The notes under the pieces were generated by a model that saw only the letters and a list, made by a program, of their open reading frames with translations, ran no database searches and had not been told where the DNA came from. From Planctomycetaceae bacterium (lineage in GTDB: Bacteria > Planctomycetota > Planctomycetia > Planctomycetales > Planctomycetaceae): a DNA stretch of 12,231 nt. The stretch spans positions 1 through 12,231 of the forward strand of contig JAGQQT010000065.1 of assembly GCA_020426065.1 (NCBI GenBank), given 5' to 3'. This document shows, piece after piece, positions 1 through 8,100 of the stretch (position 1 is the stretch's first letter; the number at the start of each line of letters is the position of its first letter). Position numbers and translations under genes: made by a program.

Positions 1-2
1 TG

Positions 3-2162
3 AAGGATCTCGATGCGTCCCTCGAAATTGGGGAACTGGATCTGGCCTGGTGGAAAAATGCCCAACTCTCCAATGTCTCCCTGAAAACCAAAGATGGCGT
101 GGAGATGGCGCGGATTGAATCCGCCGAGGTCGAAGCTCCGCTGTGGAGCCTGCTGTGGGGGAAGACCAGGGAGTTCGAACTGAAGATCAATCGGCCGGTG
201 TTTCAATACACGATCGATTCCTACGGAAAAACAAACTGGGACCGCATCTTTCCCGCCCAGCAGAACAAACCGAAGTCCGGTTCTTCCTGGGGCTCGTTCC
301 GGCATCAATCCTCGCCGCTCAAAATCCGGATCATTGACGGTGAATTTCTCGTGCATGACCAGGTGCTCGATCACACTCTCCGGGCACACCATATCGAAAT
401 TGCGCTGCAGAAATCCCAGGAGCTGATTTCGGGAACCCTGGCTGCTGAAACAGAAATCGCCGCTCAAAATGGGAGTGCTTCCCCGGCCAGCGCCGGACAG
501 GTTGAGGCAGAGTTCCAGCTCGCCATGGCTGATGATGAGGTTGTGGGCGGAGTGGTGGATGGAGAACTGAAAAAAACTCCGCTGCAGTTGATTCAACCCT
601 GGCTCAAGCAGTTTGCTCCCCAACTGAATGTCAGCGCGGGGGAAGCGGACGGAACCATTGAAACCCGCTGGAGTGGATCGTTACAGGAAGGTTTTAAACT
701 CGCCCTACAGGGAGCCCTTAAAACCAGCTTCCTCAAGGTTTCCTCGAAAGAAGATCCCGCAGGCAGAGAACTGCACCTGGACAACTTTGAAGCACAATTA
801 TCGATCGACAATACCCTGCCCACCGCTCCCGGCAAGTATGAGTTGAAATGCAGTGGAGACCGCTGTGTGCTGAAGCCAGTGGAGGATCGACCAGAAAATG
901 ATCCGCTCAGGGATGATCCGTTTGAAGCCGTTCCCCGCACGATTCCGGTTCCCGTGATCCCGCTCGGAAAGATCCAGCTGAATTCCAGGGGGACCGTTGC
1001 TGCCGGAGGCAGTGCCATCCAGTTTGATGCCACAACCTTTCAGACCGAAACGGCAACGCTGAATATCTCAGGCACGATCAGCCGGCATCCCGAAGGAAAG
1101 CTGCTGGACCTGGAAGGCACAGGGCAGGGAGATTTTGCACCGCTCCTGTTTGCGTTTGTACCAGAGTTGACTCCCCGGTTTGCCTTCAAGCGACTCACTC
1201 CGGAAGACTTCGCAGTGGAAGGAGTCTGGAAAGCAGAGAAGCCTGCTGAAGTGAACGTGCCCATTGATGAGGAATCGCCTCCCAACCCGTTCGAAGAAGA
1301 AAAAGGAGCCGCTGCACCCGAGTTGAAGGCAGTTGCCAACTGGACCTGGCAGGAGTTTTCCGCTGAAGGGGTCACTTCAAATTCCGGGAAGCTCTGGAGT
1401 CGATATGAACGTAACGAAATCAAGCTCGTTCCAACCGGTGTCAAGATTGGCGAGCGCGGTTCCTATCAAGGGGTCTGTCTGGTCAGCCTGCAGGAAAATA
1501 ACCGTTTCCTGGCTTTTGAGCCGGGACTCATTCTCAAGGATGTGGAATTTACGGAGTCGATGTGTCGTGGCTGGCTGCAATATGTGAATCCCGTGTTCGC
1601 CAATGCGACCGATCTTGAAGGGATCTTCTCGCTCAAACTGCAGGATTTTTTACTGGATCTCCAAACGGGACACCCCGTCAAACTTCAGGGGGAGCTGGAT
1701 ATCGATTCGTGCCGGTTGGGACCAGGGCCTGCCGTCGTCAAATTTCTGGAACCACTCTCCCAGGCTCGCAGGCTGGCCAAGCCGGATAAATCCCTCGGAG
1801 CGTTTGAAGAGGGAGCCAAATGGCTGGAGCTGCCAGAACAGACAGTGGGATTTGCCCGCAAAGACAATCGAATCTATCACGACCGGTTCCAGTTCAATTC
1901 CGGCAAAGTCACGGTGGTCAGCACGGGTTCTGTCGGGCTGGATGCGGACCGGAGTCTGGACATTGGACTGCAGGTTCCCCTCGATCTGCTGCCGAATAAA
2001 TCAGGCCCCTTTGCAGAATTTCTGCGGAATCAGCCACTCGAAATCCGCGTGCAGGGGACGCTCAATGAGCCTCGCGTGGAAGGGACGGCCCTGAAACAGT
2101 TCGGAGCGGGAGCGGTCGAAAATCTGCTTAAAGGACTGTTCGACAAGCGCCGGGAGAAATAA
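3..2162 (+). CDS. AsmA-like envelope protein, 5' end cut by window
   Basis: The frame is open from the first complete codon at base 3 to a TAA ending at 2162, giving 719 visible residues. The ATG at 99 is internal, because the 32 codons before it read as the same fold (ELDLAWW, then NVSLKTKDG). The visible N-terminal part looks like the AsmA N-terminal region: alternating beta strands, a 'v-x-ap-LWSLLWG' segment and a 'YGKTNWDRIFP' motif resembling the 'G-x-x-N' element of the family. The middle is a long beta-rich stretch with an acidic Pro-rich insert at about residues 415-445. The C-terminal 200 residues (GIFSLKLQDF, LDIGLQVPLDLLP, RVQGTLNEPRVEG) match the usual AsmA/TamB-like C-terminal pattern. 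Known relatives are inner-membrane-anchored periplasmic proteins linked to lipid transport and outer-membrane homeostasis. The missing start should hold the membrane anchor. Family assignment is fairly sure; the exact role is unknown. Confidence 0.8.
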   Translation, partial: KDLDASLEIGELDLAWWKNAQLSNVSLKTKDGVEMARIESAEVEAPLWSLLWGKTREFELKINRPVFQYTIDSYGKTNWDRIFPAQQNKPKSGSSWGSFRHQSSPLKIRIIDGEFLVHDQVLDHTLRAHHIEIALQKSQELISGTLAAETEIAAQNGSASPASAGQVEAEFQLAMADDEVVGGVVDGELKKTPLQLIQPWLKQFAPQLNVSAGEADGTIETRWSGSLQEGFKLALQGALKTSFLKVSSKEDPAGRELHLDNFEAQLSIDNTLPTAPGKYELKCSGDRCVLKPVEDRPENDPLRDDPFEAVPRTIPVPVIPLGKIQLNSRGTVAAGGSAIQFDATTFQTETATLNISGTISRHPEGKLLDLEGTGQGDFAPLLFAFVPELTPRFAFKRLTPEDFAVEGVWKAEKPAEVNVPIDEESPPNPFEEEKGAAAPELKAVANWTWQEFSAEGVTSNSGKLWSRYERNEIKLVPTGVKIGERGSYQGVCLVSLQENNRFLAFEPGLILKDVEFTESMCRGWLQYVNPVFANATDLEGIFSLKLQDFLLDLQTGHPVKLQGELDIDSCRLGPGPAVVKFLEPLSQARRLAKPDKSLGAFEEGAKWLELPEQTVGFARKDNRIYHDRFQFNSGKVTVVSTGSVGLDADRSLDIGLQVPLDLLPNKSGPFAEFLRNQPLEIRVQGTLNEPRVEGTALKQFGAGAVENLLKGLFDKRREK

Positions 2163-2377
2163 CCGAATGTTTGCTTGCCAGATGCTCATCCCTCAGGCAT
2201 ACTGAAAACATCTTAAATCATCTCCTGGCGGTTATTCTCCGTTTTCTCAAATTGCAGCTTTTTTCTCGCAGGTTTTATCGCGCTGAAACGACTCACCTGT
2301 TTTGCAGGACTGGTCAGGGAACGCTTTTTGTCAGCGTTACTGCCTGCCAGTGCTTTGCGTGGGCCACAAAGACTTCG

Positions 2378-2398
2378 CCAGCAGCACTCATCTGCTGG
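2378..2398 (+). promoter_or_regulatory. Leader hairpin upstream of the STN-domain gene
   Basis: A perfect 7-bp stem (CCAGCAG / CTGCTGG) encloses a 7-base loop and ends 32 bases before the ATG at 2431. A weaker 6-bp stem (AACGCT / AGCGTT, loop of 7) lies at 2320-2338. Both are in the 268-base non-coding gap. Neither is followed by a T-run, so they do not look like classical terminators, and no known riboswitch is recognised. They may be 5' UTR structure or chance. No convincing promoter was seen in the gap; the best weak pair (TTGCAG at 2252, TTTTAT at 2273) has only a 15-base spacer. Confidence 0.25.
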
Positions 2399-2419
2399 GA
2401 TCCTTGAACTACCGGATGC

Positions 2420-2424
2420 AGGAG
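2420..2424 (+). promoter_or_regulatory. Ribosome binding site setting the start at 2431
   Basis: AGGAG lies six bases before ATG 2431. It supports this start over the in-frame ATG at 2416, which overlaps the site, and over the upstream extension, because a signal peptide begins exactly at 2431. Confidence 0.75.
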
Positions 2425-2430
2425 AAAACG

Positions 2431-4047
2431 ATGCTCGGTTTCCAACGACTTGCGATCACTTTGCTTTGTGGACTGCTGGCAACCAGCCAGATCTTTGCAG
2501 AAGATGTGGCGACTCCTTCGCAAATGGTTGCAGATTCCGCAGAGGATCTGCAATGCGTAGACTTCCTGAAGAAACTGCAGCAATCCGAAGCCTTTGAATT
2601 CTCAGAAACGCCTCTAAATGAAGCGTTGAACTTTCTTTCTGAGAAGACCGGCATCAATTTTCTGCTGGACTTGCAGGCTCTGGCAGAAGAGGGGCTGGCG
2701 GAAGATATTCCTGTCAGCTTCTGGTCACAGCAGATTACCTGTCGATCAGCCCTGCATCACATTCTACGCCAGCATGATTTGAACTGGACAGTTGAAAATG
2801 AAGTGGTGGTGATTCGTCCTCGCTACCTCAACAACGAAAAGTTGCAATCCCGCTTCTATCTGATCTCAAGCATGCTGACTCAGCAGGAGCCAGTCACGGA
2901 GATCACTGCCCCAACGACCCAGTTTGGTGGAGGAGTCGGCATTAATCAGGGATTCGGTATGATGGGATCAACTCCTGCGTCCACCAAAAGCAGCCAGACG
3001 GACAGATTGATCGAAGTTCTGCAGATTTCCCCGGGAATCGAATGGGAAGAGACATCCGGGGCTGGTGGGTCTGCTGTTCCCATGCACTTTCAATGGGGTG
3101 ATGTGCTGGCCATTCAGCAGAATTTCCAAGCCCATCTGGAGCTGATGACACTCCTGTCCCAGCTGCAGGGTAACAAAGCGGCTACGTCCAGTCTGGCTGC
3201 CACCGAATTGAAATATCAGCAGGAACTTACCCAGAGGAATCAACAGATCATCAAGGCACTGGACCAGGAAGTTCAGGTTCAATATCAGGAGACACCTTTG
3301 AACGAGGCGGTGACTCATCTGGGCCAGCTCATTGGTGAGACGATCTATCTGGAGGAGAACTCGCTGGCTGATGAAGGCATCAGTCCTGACGTCCCCGTCA
3401 GCCTGGCCTGTGCTGGTATCAGTGCTCGCTCCGCTCTCAAACTTCTGCTGGGACAAGCCCATACCAGTTTAACTTACGAGCTGGATCATGAATGTCTCAT
3501 GATCCTTTCTGAAGTCACAGCGGAGGAGAAGTATCACACCCGAGTCTATGATGTTTCCAATCTGGTGGCAGCGGGAGAAATCCCTGCTCCTCTTCCAGGT
3601 TTTGGAGGAGGTGCATTTGGTGGAGGTTACAGTGGATTTGGCGGAGGGAACGGCGGTTTTGGCGGACAGGGATTCAATGGAGGTGGTTATTTCTTCCAGC
3701 TGGCAGACTCTCCCGCCGCTGGAACATCGACAACCGGTCAGAAAAAGAAACGGAAGAAAGCTGCACAGGAGGAAACAGAACATATGCCTTCTGAAGACAT
3801 CCCCATGCCTTCGGCAGGAAGTTTCGGGATGAACAATTCGATCTGGCTGGAAGATGCCCTGATCGAAATCTGCACTGTCCCCTTTCAGAATTACGATGGC
3901 TACGGTGGTCAACTCCTGTTTTACGAAACTCCGGAAAGAAGACTGCTGGTTGTCAGCCATAATCTGGCAGGCCAGGAAGAGGTCAGCCAAGCCATTCAGA
4001 ACCTGACCCGTCTCCATGCAAATGCCGTCAGCAAACCTGTCCAATAG
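2431..4047 (+). CDS. Exported protein with duplicated STN / secretin N-domain module
   Basis: This encodes 538 residues. A signal peptide covers about residues 1-23 (LAITLLCGLLATSQIFA, then EDV). Two secretin/TonB short N-terminal (STN)-like domains follow at about 55-131 and 281-361. They share 'ETPLNEA', an acidic 'L-A-x-EG-(L/I)-x-x-D(I/V)PVS' segment and 'RSAL-x-x-(I/L)L', so they are internal copies. Each is followed by a strand like the start of a secretin N1 domain (RFYLISSML; RVYDVSNLV), a Gly-rich linker, and a helix-strand-helix part (LIEVLQ...QNFQAHLELMTLLSQL; LIEICT...LLVVSHNLAGQEEVSQAIQNL). The second linker is very Gly/Phe-rich (390-420) and is followed by a basic KKKRKK patch near 437-445. 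No secretin barrel is present, so it should not form a pore itself. In known families STN and N-domains mediate protein-protein contacts in the periplasm. The neighbour downstream, 131 bases away, carries a related N-domain and may be co-transcribed. Domain type is fairly sure; function is unknown. Confidence 0.82.
   Translation: MLGFQRLAITLLCGLLATSQIFAEDVATPSQMVADSAEDLQCVDFLKKLQQSEAFEFSETPLNEALNFLSEKTGINFLLDLQALAEEGLAEDIPVSFWSQQITCRSALHHILRQHDLNWTVENEVVVIRPRYLNNEKLQSRFYLISSMLTQQEPVTEITAPTTQFGGGVGINQGFGMMGSTPASTKSSQTDRLIEVLQISPGIEWEETSGAGGSAVPMHFQWGDVLAIQQNFQAHLELMTLLSQLQGNKAATSSLAATELKYQQELTQRNQQIIKALDQEVQVQYQETPLNEAVTHLGQLIGETIYLEENSLADEGISPDVPVSLACAGISARSALKLLLGQAHTSLTYELDHECLMILSEVTAEEKYHTRVYDVSNLVAAGEIPAPLPGFGGGAFGGGYSGFGGGNGGFGGQGFNGGGYFFQLADSPAAGTSTTGQKKKRKKAAQEETEHMPSEDIPMPSAGSFGMNNSIWLEDALIEICTVPFQNYDGYGGQLLFYETPERRLLVVSHNLAGQEEVSQAIQNLTRLHANAVSKPVQ
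3598..3690 (+). repeat. Gly/Phe-rich low-complexity tract
   Basis: Imperfect GGN-type codon repeats encode stretches such as GFGGGAFGGGYSGFGGG and GGFGGQGFNGGGY inside the second N-domain of the STN gene. The tract sits between the strand RVYDVSNLV and the helical part of the domain, where other members of this domain class have a short loop. It is probably a flexible surface insert. Confidence 0.7.
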
Positions 4048-4164
4048 AACCTTGAAACAAGTCCTGTTTTCATAAGACTGACAGATTCACAGAGAGGTTG
4101 CGATTTACCAGATTCGCTGGTGCACAATAGGATTCTCACGGAACGTACGGCCTTGATCCCAGAA

Positions 4165-4170
4165 AAGGAG
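4165..4170 (+). promoter_or_regulatory. Ribosome binding site for the gene at 4179
   Basis: AAGGAG lies eight bases before ATG 4179, the start that also opens a signal peptide. In the 131-base gap before it there is only a weak promoter-like pair (TTGCGA at 4098, CACAAT at 4123, 19-base spacer), so read-through from the gene upstream is equally plausible. Confidence 0.65.
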
Positions 4171-4178
4171 TTCTCAGA

Positions 4179-5081
4179 ATGTTTGTACTCAATCGTATTG
4201 GCGCTTGCGCCTGGATACTTTTGCTCTCCAGCCAGATCATGGCTGCTCCTGTCCAGGACGATAGTCAACTCATCACGATGATCTACCAGGTGGCAGATCT
4301 GGTTATTCCAATACCCGGTCAGGAGCATCCGCAGCCGAAAACAGCGGATGCGGATGCCACCACCCTCATCAAACTGCTTGAGGAATGCATTCCCTCAGGC
4401 CCCACTGCACTAGAGTCCAGATATGTCTTTGTGAAAGAAAACCTCTGCCTTGTTGCCCGTCATACTGCGGAGGGCCACAAGGAGATTCAAGACCTGTTCT
4501 CCCAGATTCGGAGACTGCGGGACGTCCAGGTAACGCTCACATTCCGCATCCACGCATTACCTCCCGCAAAAGATTACGCTGCCCTGGATCTTGCCTCTCC
4601 ACGAATTTTGACTCCACTGGAAAAGCACCTTTTCCAGCATACTTCCCAGGATCAATTGATCTCTTTCAGTGCTCCCAAGGTGACTGTCTTTAACGGGAAA
4701 ATGTTTCGGTGGGAGTTGGACCAGGATCAGACCGCTGAGAATGCTCCACACAGAATCATTTCCACTCAGGCGATGATCTCAAATGATCGAAAACAGATCA
4801 GGCTGGTGTTTACGGTTGATGAGGAAATCGGAGCAACGAAAGAAATTACCGTCGAAGACGGTCAGGCGATCATTCTGGATCCGATTTCCATGAAGCCTTC
4901 CAGGTCGATCCAGTTGGGGGACAAAACCATCCTTACTCATCTGGATGGTTCTCCCACTGGACCATCGTTCTGGAATGGCTGGCAGACAGCAGATGGATGC
5001 AGATTGGTGCTGACTGTTGTCCCTCAAATCATCACTCAGGAAGAAGAAGCTGACCTGTATCTGCCTGTGAATGTGAAGTGA
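4179..5081 (+). CDS. Exported secretin-like protein: N-domain plus degenerate beta domain
   Basis: This encodes 300 residues. A signal peptide covers about residues 1-22 (R6, then ACAWILLLSS, then IMA). Residues 36-124 form a secretin N1-like domain: YQVADLVIPIPG, a helix TLIKLLEECI, the strand LCLVARH, a helix KEIQDLFSQIRRLRDV and the strand QVTLTFRI. Residues about 140-290 resemble the start of a secretin homology domain: APKVTVFNGK (like the family's 'a-P-x-v-t-v-x-NG-x'), a strand pair ending in KQIRLVFTVDEEI, and ITVEDGQAIILDP (like 'v-x-v-x-dG-x-t-v-v-l'). The usual secretin motifs that follow, including the barrel and C-terminal transmembrane strands, are not recognisable, and the protein is much shorter than a GspD or PilQ secretin. 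It therefore looks like a soluble or membrane-peripheral derivative. It lies in line with the STN protein gene, whose second module is its closest visible relative. Fold is moderately sure; role is unknown. Confidence 0.75.
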   Translation: MFVLNRIGACAWILLLSSQIMAAPVQDDSQLITMIYQVADLVIPIPGQEHPQPKTADADATTLIKLLEECIPSGPTALESRYVFVKENLCLVARHTAEGHKEIQDLFSQIRRLRDVQVTLTFRIHALPPAKDYAALDLASPRILTPLEKHLFQHTSQDQLISFSAPKVTVFNGKMFRWELDQDQTAENAPHRIISTQAMISNDRKQIRLVFTVDEEIGATKEITVEDGQAIILDPISMKPSRSIQLGDKTILTHLDGSPTGPSFWNGWQTADGCRLVLTVVPQIITQEEEADLYLPVNVK

Positions 5082-5136
5082 GTCAATGATCGATTGCAGG
5101 AAACTTCTGCCTGATGATTCATCAAAACGCTGACGG

Positions 5137-5164
5137 CACGCCCGGTTATAATGAATCGGGCGTG
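5137..5164. terminator. Convergent-gap hairpin, candidate bidirectional terminator
   Basis: A perfect 8-bp stem (CACGCCCG / CGGGCGTG) with a 12-base A/T-rich loop sits between the two convergent genes. Its right arm ends on the base before the stop triplet of the giant minus-strand gene (5165-5167), and it starts 55 bases after the + strand stop. There is no clear T-run on either side, so it is a strong hairpin in the right place rather than a textbook intrinsic terminator. An odd palindrome, TGATGA-T-TCATCA at 5112-5124, lies just to the left. Confidence 0.55.
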
Positions 5165-8100
5165 TCAGGCGGTTTCTGTCAGAGGTTGATCCAGTGGCCG
5201 AGTGATTTTCATCACCAGCAGAACGCCACTTACCAGAGCAACCAGCAGGCCCAGGTAAGCGAACGCTCCGTTAGCGATGCCAAACAGAACAAGACCAGCC
5301 AGCAGTCCCAGGACCAGTAGTTCTCGCTGGTGGGCTCCAGCCAGAATGGCTTTTCGAATGAACAGCAACCACAGAATCAGGATCAGACTTAAACCGGTCC
5401 ACAGATATCCCAGAAGTTGCGGCCAGACGCTTTTGCTGGACAGAGTCAACATCAGTTGAGCATTTCCCCCTACTTTTGAAAAGACAAGCTGCTGGTCATA
5501 GAGGGGTAGCTGAATCGGAATGGAAAGCCCGCCAGTCGCGGGTGTGGAAGAGCCCTGATCTGAATCAAACGCCCAATGCCGTCGATATAATTCATTGGCA
5601 GGCGCCGAACTGTTCGTAACACCTGCAATCGTGCCAAACAGATTTGTAAACTCCTGTGTCTGGATTGCAGCAAGATCATCAGTGTATGTCACAATACCGT
5701 TGGCATTCTGGTCGATTCCTCCACCGGTCCCCCCCAGAACCAGGCCGCGATTCTGAGTCATGCCGCTGTCATGTCTAAATTCAAAACCTGCCGCATTTCC
5801 TTCATTCGGCTTCCGTTCACCCAGAGGTCCGGACTGCTCGTCCCCGGACTGGGAAGAGGCAGGTTGCTGCGCTGGAGCGGGAGGTTGCTGCTGTTGCTGT
5901 TGCAGGAAGTCTACGTTCTGACGAATATTTTCTTCCAGCAGACGTTTGCGATCATTCAACCGCTCAGACTGGTCTGGAACCATCATTTTGGCCTTATCCG
6001 CAGGTTGCTTGGCAGCAGCGGCTTTTTCGGCTGGCGGTAGAACAAAGCGGACAGCCCCGTCAGCGTCGATTTGTTTGCCTGATTGAGTTTCCCCTTTTTC
6101 TTCCCAGGTCACAGCATTCCGATTCAGGATGTCTCTGTTGTTATCAAGAATGTAGTTTCTCCCGAACGCGGCATCATCAAACAGCATCACTCCATCACCA
6201 TTGACATCCGTCCCATCGACTGCCTGGGTACGAGCTTCAGGAAGCTGATCAACGGTCCCATTAATCGCATCCAGCTGTAGTTGGGTGCTGGACTGGATGG
6301 AAGAATCGAGAGTGGTCGTCTGATCTTCAATCATTTTGGAGAGCCCCTTGATATTGTTGATCGCTCGCACCTTCTGCCGATAGGTGCTCGATTTACTTTT
6401 GACAAGTTCGGTCAACTCCGTCAGTTCCTGCAGTCGGCTCAGGATGCGAACTTCAGAAACCTCTGTGCTTTGAGTCAGCGTCATGTTGTTGTCCTGCCCC
6501 ACATACTCATGGGCAGTGAACTGGTCCGGAAAACTGACCTTCCACACAGTATGCATCACCGGAACACCGTATTCGGCTGAGCGTTCGAGTGAGAGGATTT
6601 CCGGGCGCTGCATCGTGATTGTCTTGCCAAACCACAAGTGACGAAAATCGACCGCTAATTTCCCCTGGGTAATCACCGCCACGTCGAAGGCCAGATCAGC
6701 ATCCCCTTTGGGAGGCAGGGCAATCATCCAGACTTTTTGTCCATCCAGGGTATTCAGCACCGCCCGAGAGGGTCTACCTTCGACCAGGACCGAAATCAGC
6801 AATTCATTTTCCGGCAGAATGAGTGGCAGGAACTGTCGTCCCCGGTTTTTCACAGTCATCACACTGGATGTCCGATACTCTCCAGTGGCCGTCAGGACAG
6901 TTGTCATTTCTGTAAGAAATACCGTGGCCGGAGGGGACTCCTGCGGCTCAAGTTCGAGCAACTTCCAGGAGGGCGGATTCCCCGGAAGCACATTAATGAC
7001 CTCCACCGATTGCCGTACCAGTTCATCAGACACTTCGAGTGGCAATTCGCGTGCTGAGACAATCTGTTCTTCATGATTGCTGGTTGGTTCGAGTGTCTGC
7101 AGTCCCAAATTGACGAGCACGGCATAATGATTCTGGATCTCGAGAGTCGAGCGGACCGGATCACCTTCTGGACCGAGGGAATCTTCAATGATTTCCAGAG
7201 CAGGAACCTTCACCAGGGAATCGGCTGGCAGCGGTAATGAAATGGTTGCGGTTACCAGGAACTGACTGGAAATCGGGGAGCGGGTTTCCAGAACAAACAG
7301 GGTTTTGTCTTCACCGACCTCTTCCGTCAGAACCTGACGCAAATAGGGTGACTGGAACTCGGTCCGCCCTTTCATCCAGGCGGGCCCCAGGAAGCGGAAC
7401 TGATCGGTGGCACCTTTACGGATGACCCACTGCAAGGAAATCCCCAGGTCAACAGTAGTGGGGGATACCGCAACCACAGACACACTGGAAGCAGACAGCT
7501 GTGGAGCTTCCTGCCGCATTTGCATCACGACTTCAATTCCGGAAGCATCTGTATTCACAAAGGCAAACTGGACAGGAAAAGCTGCCGTCTGCTGGGCCAG
7601 GGGAGGCAGTTCACCCGGAGGAATCGAACGGGCATGCTGGCTGGAAGTAGCCGCCAGTTCAAAAGCAGAGTTGGCTCCGATTCCCACGTATTCCGAACTC
7701 TGCGTCGTGTTCAGCAACTTGAAGCCGCGAATCGTGATCGCTGAATAGTCTGCTTCAGTCAGCGGAATGTATCCGCGAATCGCCAGCTGCACGTTTCCTA
7801 CCAGCGGACGGTGGAACAGCACTGTGAGTGTGCGGGGTTGGTTCTCAACCTCGTCGCTGGAAAACCAGTCCCGCAGATCATTGGCGTTCACTTCGATCGG
7901 ACGAAATCCAGCCGGTAACTGCACCTCCAGGGCGGAGCGGGGTTCTCCCTGTAATTGTGCCTGAATGACTGTGGCCAGGTGCATTTTGTGCGGCTGCAAG
8001 TCGACCAGTGTATGATGGGTGGCTGTTGTTTGAGTCCGTTTCCGCTGAATTTCCAGTTGCAGATTTTGAGGCCTGGCAGTGAAACGATAAACCCGCTTGG

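Noticed and set aside
99..101. ATG 99 as the start of the AsmA-like gene
   Set aside because: The frame is open to the left edge and the preceding codons fit the same domain; this is an internal Met.
2302..2430. Upstream extension of the STN gene by 43 codons
   Set aside because: The added residues lack export or domain features and precede a complete signal peptide; a good ribosome binding site fits ATG 2431.
5147..5152. Perfect TATAAT hexamer
   Set aside because: It lies in the loop of the convergent hairpin, has no -35 partner at 16-18 bases, and would fire antisense into the giant gene.
5885..5902. Possible CAG-type microsatellite under phase variation
   Set aside because: The run is only six codons with mixed CAA and CAG, too short and irregular for typical slippage switching.
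6708..7076. Plus-strand open frames opposite the giant gene, such as this one of 122 codons
   Set aside because: They are composition shadows of a strongly coding minus strand, with no recognisable domain, start signal or own intergenic space.
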